DNA of 64,000 bases, from the NCBI GenBank assembly GCA_937625935.1, contig OW569354.1:248001-312000 (forward strand). The letters are read 5' to 3'. Both the position numbers and the translations under genes were made by a program. The notes under the pieces are model-generated. The model worked only from the letters and a program-made list of their open reading frames with translations, searched no databases and was not told the DNA's origin. How positions within the stretch are numbered: position 1 is the stretch's first letter; every line of letters begins with the position of its first letter. Shown piece after piece: positions 9,557 to 19,082 of this stretch. Origin of the DNA: Tetramitus jugosus. Taxonomy: Eukaryota > Heterolobosea > Eutetramitea > Acrasida > Vahlkampfiidae.

Positions 9557-10627
9557 TTATTGTTGTGGCTGTTTGGCCTGGAAGGAGGAAGTGGATTGTT
9601 GAAGCAATTGATCAGCATGTGATTCAGTGCCCTTGAGAATGATGCGATCTTCATCATCAGGGATATCAATGGCCAGAGAGTGGAATTTGAATCGATTGTT
9701 GAGCACATTCCAAATCCCAGATCTCCTAGACACTTCACATGTCACTGTGCACAACTTTCCACTGGCACCAGTCAATTGAAACATCATTTGCATGTGAGCA
9801 GGCTTCCAGAATTGAAGTTTTCTCATGAATGGAACATCTTCATCCATGACAATGTTGGATGCGACTGCATCAGGTGATGCAGCATTACCATTACCACCAG
9901 TACCATTACCACCAGTACTAGATGATGGTGATGAGACAATCAAGTCTGGATACTCGTACGAGTAGGCACGGAATTTACCTGGACGAATAGGGGCCTTGAG
10001 TGTTTGAACCACTTGAGCATTGTCCAACACACGTTTCAATGCCACTCTGTACACGGTCTTTGATGAGATGGTAAAGTATTTTTTGGCAAAGAGAGAGCAT
10101 GCACTGAGACCAACACCCATAATCAATCCAGAATAGAAACTCCACTTGGCTACATTCTTGAAATTGATGCTACTAAACATGTTACTGATCCAGTAGATGG
10201 AATAGAGAATTGCAATGACAATGACTGTCATGATGACATAACGAATAAAGTATTGTTTCCAAAAGGACATGAGAATACTCAAGTTGACTGATGATGATGA
10301 TGATTGTTGTTGTTGTTGTTGTTGTTGATGGTTGTTTGCCGAGTGATGGAATGAACAACGAATAGGGTGAGAAGCAAGATGATTCTTCTTGTTGTGATGA
10401 TTATTGTTCAAGTGTTGTTGTTGTTGTTGTTGTTGTTGAGATGATTTGAATACATGTGATGATGATGATGATGGAACAGATTGAAGGGTATGGTATTGTT
10501 GTTGTTTTAATTGTTGTTTTTGTTGTTGAGTAATGGTTGCTGAGGATGACAATGATGCTACAGCACAAGAAGAATAAGTGGACTTGCAAAGTCTTCTTCT
10601 CATAGCAGCAGTACTTTGCAACAACAT
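9557..10627 (-). CDS. Tim21/Coa1-like mitochondrial inner-membrane protein
   Basis: 356 aa. The start (MLLQSTAAMRRRLCKS) looks like a mitochondrial presequence. Poly-Gln/Asn/His/Ser tracts fill about 35-115. Two hydrophobic spans follow (about 125-148 and 158-180). The C-terminal half has the Tim21/Coa1 pattern: VYRVALKRVLDNAQVVQTL, APIRPGKFRAYSYE, then MMFQLTGASGKLCTVTCEVS. Tim21 couples the TIM23 translocase to TOM or respiratory complexes; Coa1 helps assemble cytochrome oxidase. I cannot separate the two families by eye. A second span just before the domain is unusual for Tim21, which normally has one. The Gln/Asn insertion between presequence and membrane span is lineage-style low complexity. 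Confidence 0.6.
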   Translation of the reverse strand: MLLQSTAAMRRRLCKSTYSSCAVASLSSSATITQQQKQQLKQQQYHTLQSVPSSSSSHVFKSSQQQQQQQQHLNNNHHNKKNHLASHPIRCSFHHSANNHQQQQQQQQSSSSSVNLSILMSFWKQYFIRYVIMTVIVIAILYSIYWISNMFSSINFKNVAKWSFYSGLIMGVGLSACSLFAKKYFTISSKTVYRVALKRVLDNAQVVQTLKAPIRPGKFRAYSYEYPDLIVSSPSSSTGGNGTGGNGNAASPDAVASNIVMDEDVPFMRKLQFWKPAHMQMMFQLTGASGKLCTVTCEVSRRSGIWNVLNNRFKFHSLAIDIPDDEDRIILKGTESHADQLLQQSTSSFQAKQPQQ

Positions 10628-10684
10628 GTTTGAGTGATGAGATGCGTGTGTGTTTTTTTTTTAATTGTTGTTCTTCTTCTTTTG

Positions 10685-11885
10685 TCAATTGGTGGTGGAT
10701 AATCTTCCTGTCGTTCCCTGTCGTCGTTGATGATGATCTTCCCTATTGTGGTGGTCCACATGATTCTTCTGACTCTTGTTTTTGAGATCATTTACTCGTG
10801 GAGGCTTTGCATCAACAATGGAAGATGTTTCTTCCTGCTTCTTTTGCTTAAGCAAGGACATTCTCTTGAGATTCAATTGTTTCAATCGATAGAACAAGAG
10901 GAAGAAGGAAGCTACAATGACATCTCCCATGATGGCACCGGTCAACGTTCCAGTGCACTTGTTGTTTCTAGGTCTCTCATACATCAGGTCTGCAAATATG
11001 TAGTACGAGAATCCGCACATGTCAACCACAAACTGCACCAGTTGAACATCGGTCAAGTACATTTTCCACCAAATGTCCCTCACGCCCACACTAATCAACA
11101 AGTAGTAGTAGTACATGATGACATGGACCCACACGTTCAACAGAATAATGACCCACTGACCCGTTCCTGTTGTCACCAATCCAAAGAACGTAATAAACAT
11201 GGTTGTTACATGATGGTACGAATGAATAAATCTCAGTTCACTCCTTCTCAATACAATGAACAGCGTATCAAAAAGTTCAATGTACTTGGATGCATAGTAC
11301 ATGTACATCCAGAACACAATCTTTCCCTTGTTGAATTGATGACTGGGATCACATATGAGGTGATACATGCCATGTGACCAGTACACTTTACTGACTTCCC
11401 ATGCGAGTCCCATCAGACAAACGAGTGAAATGAGCATCATGTTGGCATTGTGAAGAATGGAACCATAGTCCAAGGCTTGGTCGATCCACTGTTGTACTCC
11501 AAGCATAAGTGAATCACCGCCGCTACGATTCTTTTGGTTATTCTCGTTCCTCCTCTTCTGATTCTTGCTATGAATAATGTTTCTCTTTTCTCCCAGAATG
11601 AAATTCAGAGAATAGCACACCACGAGATATCCAATCAGTGTTACCTATTGTAATACATGAACTGTGAGAAAAGATGATCCTCGTAGCACCATTCCTTCTC
11701 AACAACTACAACAGCAATTGACGAGTACATACAAAAAGAGTGGTCCATGAGGACAGCGGTGTGACACCTGGTTTCCATGCAAAAGAACCGGCTAGATTTT
11801 CATACACGGAAGACCAAGAAGAAACACTCAATGGTTGCTTGGCTAATGTGTGCAGTGCTTGACTGAAATCCTGATATGTTGTCAT
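10685..11885 (-). CDS. ELO-family very-long-chain fatty acid elongase (3-ketoacyl-CoA synthase)
   Basis: Two exons, 11733-11885 and 10685-11644, joined across an 88-nt GT-AG intron (donor GTATGT, acceptor AATAG), giving 370 aa. Exon 1 encodes MTTYQDFSQALHTL and ends in TTLF, joining in phase 0 to VTLIGYLVV, the first membrane span. All ELO hallmarks are present: KYIELFDT, the histidine box HSYHH (about H192-H196), NVWVHVIMYYYY and TDVQLVQF. About seven hydrophobic spans are seen. The enzyme condenses malonyl-CoA with acyl-CoA in the ER. An N/K/R-rich insert (about residues 70-95) follows span 1, and the C-terminus is Lys-rich but has no perfect KKxx signal. The first ATG lies at 11883-11885. 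Confidence 0.95.
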
Positions 11886-12689
11886 AATGATTTTCTGTTG
11901 TTGTTGAATTTGACATGAATGTACGTGTAATTTGCTTGATTTATTAAAGACCCACTCTTTGGGTCTTGGTTTTTTAAGTTATATGGCTCAGAATTCTAAT
12001 TTTTGTCCACTAGTTTCTGGGCTTGTTGCCATGGGTACCGATCTAGCTAACATGGACAAGTGCGTCCATGGAGGATAACTCCCGGACAAACTTAAGAGTT
12101 TGTTGCCTAAAGAATACAGCTTCCTTAGTCCAACGAAGCCCCGATCCCTAGGACAAGATGGCCACTAAAACAAATCCCCGCAACGAAATGTTCCCAGCAC
12201 TCCGAGAGAGTTGACCCTTAAAAGTCAAACCTTCAGAAGAGGAAGGGATGATCCGTGGTAATCAGCGGCTAACTTTGAGAACAAGGTAAGTACAAGTTAA
12301 GAACAATTATGTATATTGATACTAGTATTTGAAAAAAGATTTACAGTACATGGTGTATTTAAACTTATCACATATGAATAGTTGAATAAAATCTCATTAA
12401 CAAATATATAAACATTAAAATATACATTGTTTATTTATAAATTGTTTAATATTTTGCTATGTTGCTTCATTTTGTTCATGGATGTGAATTTTCTTGGGAG
12501 GCCGCTTTTCAGAAAACTGAAGACGCAACAGTTAGAACTACTTCAAGTGACCCTTTGACGATCTCAAAAAAGGACTAAGAATACAAAAGCTCTGCTCTCG
12601 AGAGGACCCTGGTTGTGATGGGATGCTGCAATGAAGAAGTTGGTTACATTATTTGGATGACTTCATTCAAGCCTCCATGGATCTCACGT
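11886..12689. other. 800-bp non-coding region upstream of the elongase gene
   Basis: The region divides into three parts. 11949-12290 is GC-balanced and hairpin-rich (see the separate entry). 12300-12470 is very AT-rich. 12480-12689 is again balanced and leads into the 3' end of the seven-span gene. No open frame of note is present. A splice-donor-like AAG|GTAAGTA occurs at about 12284-12292 on the plus strand, directly before the AT-rich part. Confidence 0.6.
11949..12290. ncRNA. Candidate structured non-coding RNA (strand unknown)
   Basis: Several perfect short inverted repeats cluster here: GACCCA/TGGGTC at 11950-11966, CATGGAC/GTCCATG at 12051-12070 with a 6-nt loop, and ACAAACT/AGTTTGT at 12086-12103 with a TAAG loop, plus TTGAC/GTCAA near 12212-12229. 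I compared it with U1, U2, U4, U5 and U6, SRP and RNase P hallmarks and none fits convincingly. The minus strand carries TACTTACCTT, like the U1 5' end, but the U1 70K loop is missing. It remains unassigned. Confidence 0.3.
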
Positions 12690-14444
12690 TTATTCATTTT
12701 GTTCTTCTGTTTCTTGTAGTTGTTGTTGTTGCTCTGCTTGTGATGTCATGGGAGTGGCAGGGAACACATCCTCGTCGTTCCTGAGTGTCGGAGTGCCCTC
12801 ACTTCCATTGCCAATCGCCAGAGAACTGTCATAGTGCACAACATCAACTGTGAGGTGAGGCTTTGATTTGAGCAGGTTGGCTTGTGAAGCAGTGTTTGTG
12901 GAAGCATCCAAACTACTCTCCTCCTGTTGTACTTGTTGATTGAATACTCTTGCTTGAGAATCATTGGTTTGTGTCCTCGGTGTTGTTCTTGGAGTCATTG
13001 AATTGTGTCGTTGTAGTTGATTGCTCTCCTCTTGAAGTTCCTCCATGGCTGACGGTTCCAACTCTGTGGCTTCACTCGTGTCCGTATTGTATTGACGCAT
13101 GTTGATAATTGGTTCCCAACAACTGGCAATACGGAATGGCCAATAGATGACAACAATGGCACTGATACCAAAGAAATCTGCTGCTCCTCTGGTCAAAATG
13201 GTCCACATGTACTGAGGTTTGTTAAAGTAGATGACAAGGAGACCTGCTGTACGGAGGTTGACTGCAAGGAGCAACAGAATCATGGCACAAGTGGACTTGA
13301 TGATGACCATTTTCTGTCGATTGTTGTTCTGACTGGGATTAGCACTGCCAACGACAACAACTCCACCACCACTTGTCATCGTCTTGTCATCTCCCACTGT
13401 TGTTGTTGTTGTTGTTGTTGGAAGAGTGCTGCTACTGGCATTCAATTGTTTGTTGAGTTGATGACTCCTGTACATCATGAAAATGACACGTATGCCCAAT
13501 CCGACAGCCACCAGCGTAATAAGAATGGTACCAATGGCAAATCCAAGTGCAGCAATAATGTTCCAGAAAATGTGCCAATATCTGGGAGAGGCCATGTGCT
13601 CCTTGCCAATCATGACACTCATGGCACCAGAAAAGAGTGCCAATGAGCTCTCAATGTTGATCAGAATGACAATGGTGTACAGTGCGACACGGAACCACTT
13701 TTCTCGTTCAGGAGTACCCTTGTACCACAAGAGTGCAATTCTCATCCACAGGATAATGAGCAATGAGATGAGTACCTGGTAGTACTGATGACAAAAGATG
13801 TGGATAAATGTGGCGACACGAGTCATGTAACGACTGGGTTGACCTGGCTTGTTGAAGAAGGCACCGATAATGGTGAGGATCTGGGCACCGATACGGATCA
13901 GAATATAGATGCACGCCATGAACAGAGTCCAGTTGAGAATGGCTCTCGTTCTATACCTTTCCAGTGTCTTGCTGTTGACTCTAAACTTTTTCTTATGGTT
14001 CCTATGTTGTTGGGAATGATTGGGATGGTGACGATGATTGTCTTCATTGTCCCTGTCTTCCGATGAAAAGAAGCAACACAGCAAGTATCCCTTGAGTCTT
14101 TCGAACCAGTGGTCCCTGGATCGAGAGCTCTCCTTGGGCATGAAGATGATGAAACTTCTGTTGCCGAAAAAGGAGGTAATGAGCAGAGCTGCTAGAATGA
14201 AATTGAGACAAATGCTCACACTGTCCACAATGACACTAATCATGACAGCTTTTGGTAAACCACCTAGCATTTCTACCGTTGCGTTGCCTGTTGAATTCGT
14301 GCTGTCGGTTGTTGCATTGCTTGCAATGAGCAACACAGTGTCCATGAGCCATGATGAATCAATGCCACCACTACGACCACTCGTTGGAGTGGTGGGTGCA
14401 GCTGTCGTCAATGTTGTTGTGAGGAGTGAATGATAAGGATTCAT
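12690..14444 (-). CDS. Seven-span membrane protein, GPCR-like topology
   Basis: 584 aa. The N-terminal 65 residues are Ser/Thr-rich with three N-glycosylation sequons in a row (NAT, NST, NAT), arguing for an outside N-terminus. Seven hydrophobic segments follow at about 70-98, 167-198, 210-238, 250-276, 288-324, 375-402 and 410-440. A basic, His-rich loop lies between spans 1 and 2, and a Thr/Gly-rich loop between 5 and 6. The cytosolic tail (about 445-584) is acidic and Gln/Ser/Thr-rich with many possible phosphosites. This is the layout of a seven-transmembrane receptor, but I see no class signature such as DRY or NPxxY, so receptor function is only inferred. Confidence 0.7.
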   Translation of the reverse strand: MNPYHSLLTTTLTTAAPTTPTSGRSGGIDSSWLMDTVLLIASNATTDSTNSTGNATVEMLGGLPKAVMISVIVDSVSICLNFILAALLITSFFGNRSFIIFMPKESSRSRDHWFERLKGYLLCCFFSSEDRDNEDNHRHHPNHSQQHRNHKKKFRVNSKTLERYRTRAILNWTLFMACIYILIRIGAQILTIIGAFFNKPGQPSRYMTRVATFIHIFCHQYYQVLISLLIILWMRIALLWYKGTPEREKWFRVALYTIVILINIESSLALFSGAMSVMIGKEHMASPRYWHIFWNIIAALGFAIGTILITLVAVGLGIRVIFMMYRSHQLNKQLNASSSTLPTTTTTTTVGDDKTMTSGGGVVVVGSANPSQNNNRQKMVIIKSTCAMILLLLAVNLRTAGLLVIYFNKPQYMWTILTRGAADFFGISAIVVIYWPFRIASCWEPIINMRQYNTDTSEATELEPSAMEELQEESNQLQRHNSMTPRTTPRTQTNDSQARVFNQQVQQEESSLDASTNTASQANLLKSKPHLTVDVVHYDSSLAIGNGSEGTPTLRNDEDVFPATPMTSQAEQQQQLQETEEQNE

Positions 14445-15069
14445 TTGGAGAGGTTGTATAGTAGTAGTAAGTAGTCGTGGTAGTAAGTAAACGCAGTATG
14501 GATGGATAATAATTGTAGCTCACTGATATTGATTGGATTGTTATTGGTGTTGTTTGGTGTGTTGGTGGTTTTCAAGGAAATCACAAAACTCAACAGCAAA
14601 AGAGTGAATCTGTTAAAAACCAACTACCCTCTCAGGGGAGGAATGTCGCAGGTTCACGTGATAGGATAAGGACGAGTGTGTGATGTGAAAGGGGACTGTT
14701 GTTTCCCACCCCTGTAGTTCATTCCCAGTCAAACCACGAACGGGACTTAGACTAACAGAATCGTGAAATCCAACACACTACTTGATGATTAATGACAGCA
14801 GTTCAAAGCGGTTCACATGGTGAACTATGCAGTCAGAGGAAGAAGGTTCATTTATGGGTTTGTATTGCTGATTTTTGACACTTACGTTCTGGGAGAATTG
14901 CCATGATTGAAATGACAGATGAAAGATGAACTGAAGATGGAATGAAAATGTAAATGGGTTAAGCCCAATAGGAAAACTCGCGCAATAAACTGAAATTGTT
15001 TCTCCGCTTTCGGAAAACTTCAAACAAGGAAATCTGAACAATCCAAACGACACAAAAAAAAAACAAGCA
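14445..15069. other. Divergent promoter region
   Basis: 625 bp between the starts of the seven-span gene (minus) and the SNU23 gene (plus). A small perfect hairpin GTTCAC-ATG-GTGAAC lies at 14811-14825. The stretch about 14630-14760 is GC-balanced with CCCTCTCAGGGGAGG and GGGGACTGTTGTTTCCC, which could pair. No gene is visible. Confidence 0.5.
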
Positions 15070-15849
15070 ATGCCAAAACAATCATCATCATCATCACAAC
15101 CGAAACAACAACAACAACAACAACAGAATGATAAACAAGATAAGAAAAAGGGCATGTTTGGTCGTAGAACATGGGATGAACAAGTGTATGCACAAAAGGC
15201 ATCGGATCGTGAAGAACGAATGAACAGTGAAAATGATCACAAGAGAAAACTACCAGTCGCATCGTCAATGTTAGCATCAGAGAGAAAACCATTACAAGCA
15301 CGTTCTTCCACAACAACAACAACTACCACTGCCACTGCCACTACTACTAGTAGTAGTAGTAGTATGGGTGATTTGACAAGAAACGTGGGCAAGAGAACAG
15401 AATTACAGTTTCTGAGTTCAGAGGAAGCAGGAACAAGTGCAATCAGAAGAGTGAACACAAATGACAGTGGATCAACAGGTAGTGGTGGTGGTTTCTATTG
15501 TGACTTGTGTCAATGTTCCATCAAGGACAGCATATCCTACGTGGATCATTTGAATTCACGATTGCACATTTCGAACATGGGAATGGGAATGAGAGCACAG
15601 AGAGCTACACTTGATGCAGTGTTGAAAAAGTTGGATCAACCACCATTGCCTCACAGGAACAGAAACAGGAGAGGCGGTGGTGGAGCAACAGCAACAGCAA
15701 CCACCAGCAGTAGTAGTCGTAGTAGTCGTAGAGATCAAGAAGAAGCAGAATTGGAGCGCAAGGTATTGGAACGTCAATTCTCTCAGGCTCACAAGAAGAT
15801 GAAATTGCATAAAGCACGTAATCAACTACTGATGGATCAATCAGAATAA
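15070..15849 (+). CDS. SNU23: U4/U6.U5 tri-snRNP zinc-finger protein SNU23/ZMAT2
   Basis: 259 aa, slightly longer than family members (about 195-200 aa) because of Gln, Thr and Ser runs. The family N-terminal motif RRTWDEQVYAQKASDRE is at about 34-50. A U1/matrin-type C2H2 finger lies at about 140-165: FYCDLCQC..., spacing C-x2-C-x12-H-x5-H, ending LNSRLHISNMG. It is followed by the conserved basic helix RAQRATLDAVLKKL. SNU23 is a component of the pre-catalytic spliceosome that helps position U6 near the 5' splice site. A charged coiled-coil tail ends the protein. It is convergent with the CobW-type gene. Its presence fits a genome with spliceosomal introns. Confidence 0.92.
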   Translation: MPKQSSSSSQPKQQQQQQQNDKQDKKKGMFGRRTWDEQVYAQKASDREERMNSENDHKRKLPVASSMLASERKPLQARSSTTTTTTTATATTTSSSSSMGDLTRNVGKRTELQFLSSEEAGTSAIRRVNTNDSGSTGSGGGFYCDLCQCSIKDSISYVDHLNSRLHISNMGMGMRAQRATLDAVLKKLDQPPLPHRNRNRRGGGGATATATTSSSSRSSRRDQEEAELERKVLERQFSQAHKKMKLHKARNQLLMDQSE

Positions 15850-15994
15850 CAACAACAATTGTACATCCAGTGCACATCTCATCACACAATGAATGGATGG
15901 ATGGATACGAACAATGACGAACAACAAGAACAGATGGTGATTGAATCATCAATCATACAATCAGTCATGGTGCATTTTTTGTGGTTTGTTCATT

Positions 15995-18115
15995 TTATTG
16001 AATAATCAAGATGATACCGAGTCCATGAGGGGCCAACGATGATTCCTGAGTCAAATCATAGACGACACTGCTTGGCTTTGCTCGAATACCAATCGAGTAG
16101 GGTGGTAATTCGACTTGAACATTGGGTTCTTCTGATCTGAACCACCGAACTCCGCATCCATTGCCCAAATACGATGCGAACAAAAATCTTTCTTCAATGG
16201 TAGAAACCACTGGTTTCTGTTGTTTCTTGTTCTTGTTGTTGGATGCGAGTGATTGCTGACGAATGGTAATCTTGACAGTCTTCTTGTTGTTGAACTGACG
16301 AGCATAGACGGATGCCAAGTGTTGAACATCATTGACCCATGATTCCAAGTCATCTGAATGAATCTTCAAAAAGAACTCTGGATCCATCTTCAATTTTTGT
16401 TCTTCTTCTTCGTCTTCTTCTTCACCTTGCCTGTCTTCTTCATCATCATCTTCATCATTCTCATCTTCCCCATCTTCCAAGTCATCATAATCTTTACCAC
16501 TGTTCTTGCCACTCATGGCTCTTCTCTTCTTGTTGTTGTTATCGTTAGCTTCTTCTTCTTCTTCATCATCACTATCATTGTCATAGTATTCACCATAGTA
16601 TTTCATCATGAGCAATTGTCTCAATGTTTCTTCCACCATGGATCCAACATCGTTCACTCCAATCTTTTCAATCTCAATGGATGGAAACGTCTTGTACTCC
16701 ATGATCAAATTCTCCAAAAAGTGTTCCATTGTTTTCAATGAATTGCCATCACTGTTTGATTGTTGTTGTTGGCTTCTGTCTACAATGGTGAGATGCTTCT
16801 TCTTAACGTCCTTGAGTTGATCCAATGATGAAAAGACTTGAATATTCTTGTGTTTCTTTAACAGGGCAGAAGCAGAAGCACCAGCAGTTGTTGTTGATTG
16901 ATTCTTGTCCTTGATAGTTGTTGTTGTTGCTGTACTAGCACTAGTAGTAGTACTAGTAGTAGTAGTAGTAGCAGTAGCAGTAGTTGTCGTGTTCCATGCA
17001 GTGTTCTCAATGGCAAGAACAACTTGACTTTTGTTGAATCTTGCACTCTCAATCAAGAATCGATCATTCAATTCATTGTCAATCAATCGAGTACCAATCA
17101 CTCGAAACAAATCAACATTGCACTTGACTGTATCAATGACATGAGCGTGTTCCACTTGATTAATGACACTCAATTTCACTACGAGTTGATCCATTTGTTC
17201 CTCATTCAACAAATCACTAAAATTCAATAGAATGACACTGGATATGTCACATGCAAGTGACAATTTGGCATCATCTCTTCTCACATGAAAATTCTCATTC
17301 TTATTGTTGTTCATCATGTGTTGATGGAGAAAGTGAGCATTGGCAACAGAGACAATCGTATCGAGATAGATGGGTGATGAATACTCGGGGTTCAATTGCT
17401 CTTGTGATGAAATCTCATCAAAATACTCTAGAATATCAGTCAATTCATCCAATGTGTTGACATCTGTGACAATGGCATCAAATGGACAATTCTTTTTTAG
17501 ACCAATATTCTTCAATTGATTCAATCGATTACTCTTATTCTTGTTGTTGTCTTCTTTGAGTGCAAAAATCTTTGAGAAGCATGGTTTGTTTTCATCATCA
17601 GATGATGATGATGATGATGATGACTTTTGTGGTTGATGATTCTGAACAATATCATTGACCAAATCATTGGACAATAGGAATGCAATACTCAATCCCTGAC
17701 AATGATCAATCAAGTGTTGAATGAGTGAAGAACGACCTGCATGAGTAGTGATAGAGTTGAGAAGAATGACTGGAATGGGCAATGGAATATCATCAAGTGC
17801 CATTAATGATTCAAGCAATTCTTGTTTCATCATCATTTGTTGTTGTGGATGATTGTTGTTGTTGTTGTTGTGGTGAGACATTTTTTGTTTCTTATTGTTC
17901 TTGTTTTTTGAATGGGAATCAGATGATGGTGGAGGGACACTTCTCTTTTTGGTGTTGTTATTCTGAGTGTTCTTGTTGTTTTGATTGCTGATGTTCTTGT
18001 TTTTGGCTTTACTCTTGTTGTTGTTACTGCTGCTACTCTTGTTTTGAGTCAATTTTTTCATGAGTGGGTTTGTTTTTCTTGTGCGCTGTGTGTGTGAATT
18101 GTTGCGTTCATGCAA
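15995..18115 (-). CDS. CobW/COG0523-like protein with degenerate GTPase motifs
   Basis: 706 aa. Residues 1-95 are a Lys/Asn/Ser/Gln-rich, probably nuclear or disordered leader. The body follows the G3E CobW order: beta-strand plus P-loop position (VILLNSITTHAGRSSLIQHL, 116-135), an aspartate strand (DAIVTDVNTLDEL), the metallochaperone strand (LDTIVSVANAHFL), the base-recognition strand (ISSVILLNFSDLL), then IN..AHVIDTVKCNVDL. A C-terminal CobW domain follows (about 560-706: EERFLFASYLG, then IGIRAKPSSVVYDL). Family members insert metals such as zinc using GTP. Here the Walker A GxxGxGKT is replaced (HAGRSS), NKxD reads NFSD, and the GCxCC zinc motif is not seen. An acidic insert (about 510-555) splits the C-terminal half. 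Probably a non-hydrolysing paralogue; family assignment by pattern order. Confidence 0.65.
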   Translation of the reverse strand: MHERNNSHTQRTRKTNPLMKKLTQNKSSSSNNNKSKAKNKNISNQNNKNTQNNNTKKRSVPPPSSDSHSKNKNNKKQKMSHHNNNNNNHPQQQMMMKQELLESLMALDDIPLPIPVILLNSITTHAGRSSLIQHLIDHCQGLSIAFLLSNDLVNDIVQNHQPQKSSSSSSSSDDENKPCFSKIFALKEDNNKNKSNRLNQLKNIGLKKNCPFDAIVTDVNTLDELTDILEYFDEISSQEQLNPEYSSPIYLDTIVSVANAHFLHQHMMNNNKNENFHVRRDDAKLSLACDISSVILLNFSDLLNEEQMDQLVVKLSVINQVEHAHVIDTVKCNVDLFRVIGTRLIDNELNDRFLIESARFNKSQVVLAIENTAWNTTTTATATTTTTSTTTSASTATTTTIKDKNQSTTTAGASASALLKKHKNIQVFSSLDQLKDVKKKHLTIVDRSQQQQSNSDGNSLKTMEHFLENLIMEYKTFPSIEIEKIGVNDVGSMVEETLRQLLMMKYYGEYYDNDSDDEEEEEANDNNNKKRRAMSGKNSGKDYDDLEDGEDENDEDDDEEDRQGEEEDEEEEQKLKMDPEFFLKIHSDDLESWVNDVQHLASVYARQFNNKKTVKITIRQQSLASNNKNKKQQKPVVSTIEERFLFASYLGNGCGVRWFRSEEPNVQVELPPYSIGIRAKPSSVVYDLTQESSLAPHGLGIILIIQ

Positions 18116-18194
18116 TGTTTATGAATGTGATTGAACATTCAATATTTCACATCATGAAAAAGTGAGACCTCGCGTTTTAAAATGGAATAGTTTG

Positions 18195-19047
18195 TTATTC
18201 GTGGGTGAATACAACGCGCAACAGTGTGCAATCATTCATGATGGGTTCTGTTTCACTCAATCGTCTACCATCTTCTGATTCACAGTACCACTTGACTGTT
18301 GTACTCGTCGTGTGTTTCCTGTGCTTTGAATATTCTTGATGTTGCTGTTGTTCTAGCTGCTCTTGTTGTTGTTGTTGTCTGTGTCGATCAAACAGGGGAC
18401 GATATGCCTTGTGAACAAAGGATCGCACCGATGTTCCCTGCTTGATCATGACCACATCTTGAAACATGCCTTGTTTTTGTTCTTCACTCACATGATGTGC
18501 ATCATTGTTATTCTGCTGTTGATGAAGTGCAGTGAGACTGTATGACACGGGATACACTGCAATTTGTTTTTCAAGTTCAATGGCTTTGGCAACAGCTTGA
18601 TACACACCTGTGGTACCATATCGAAACAAGACAAAATCTCTGACATTGTCCAACATGGTCTCATGCTTTTGATTCTCAATGGATTTCAGAGTACTATCAT
18701 CATTCTCACTCTTCTCACTATTCTCACTATTATTATGATTGACACCATTCATGACATCCTTGAGTGTAATAAAGTCATCTGATCCTTCCAAGTAGTGAAT
18801 GTATCCATCAGATGCCATCTTTCTCAAAAAGATTTCAGAGAGTGCAGAAGTGAGAACGATGCGATCCTCGTCATACTTTTTACACAATTTGTCAATATTC
18901 TTTGCAGATGCCTTCATGTCAATCTTGTTGAGGGCAAACACTGTGGGGAATCGAATGCGCAGAAAGTCCCAAACAAATTGACGCACCATACTCTCATCCC
19001 ACGTCTCTATCAAATGTCTCGTCACTACTACTACTGCAGCATTATGA

Positions 19048-19082
<35 letters not shown>

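Noticed and set aside
10727-11377. 216-aa plus-strand open frame
   Set aside because: It is antisense to the ELO elongase and its composition is not protein-like.
12284-12295. U1 snRNA 5' end (TACTTACCTT on the minus strand)
   Set aside because: The conserved U1 70K loop sequence and the Sm site in the right place are missing, and the match is also an ordinary splice-donor consensus on the other strand.
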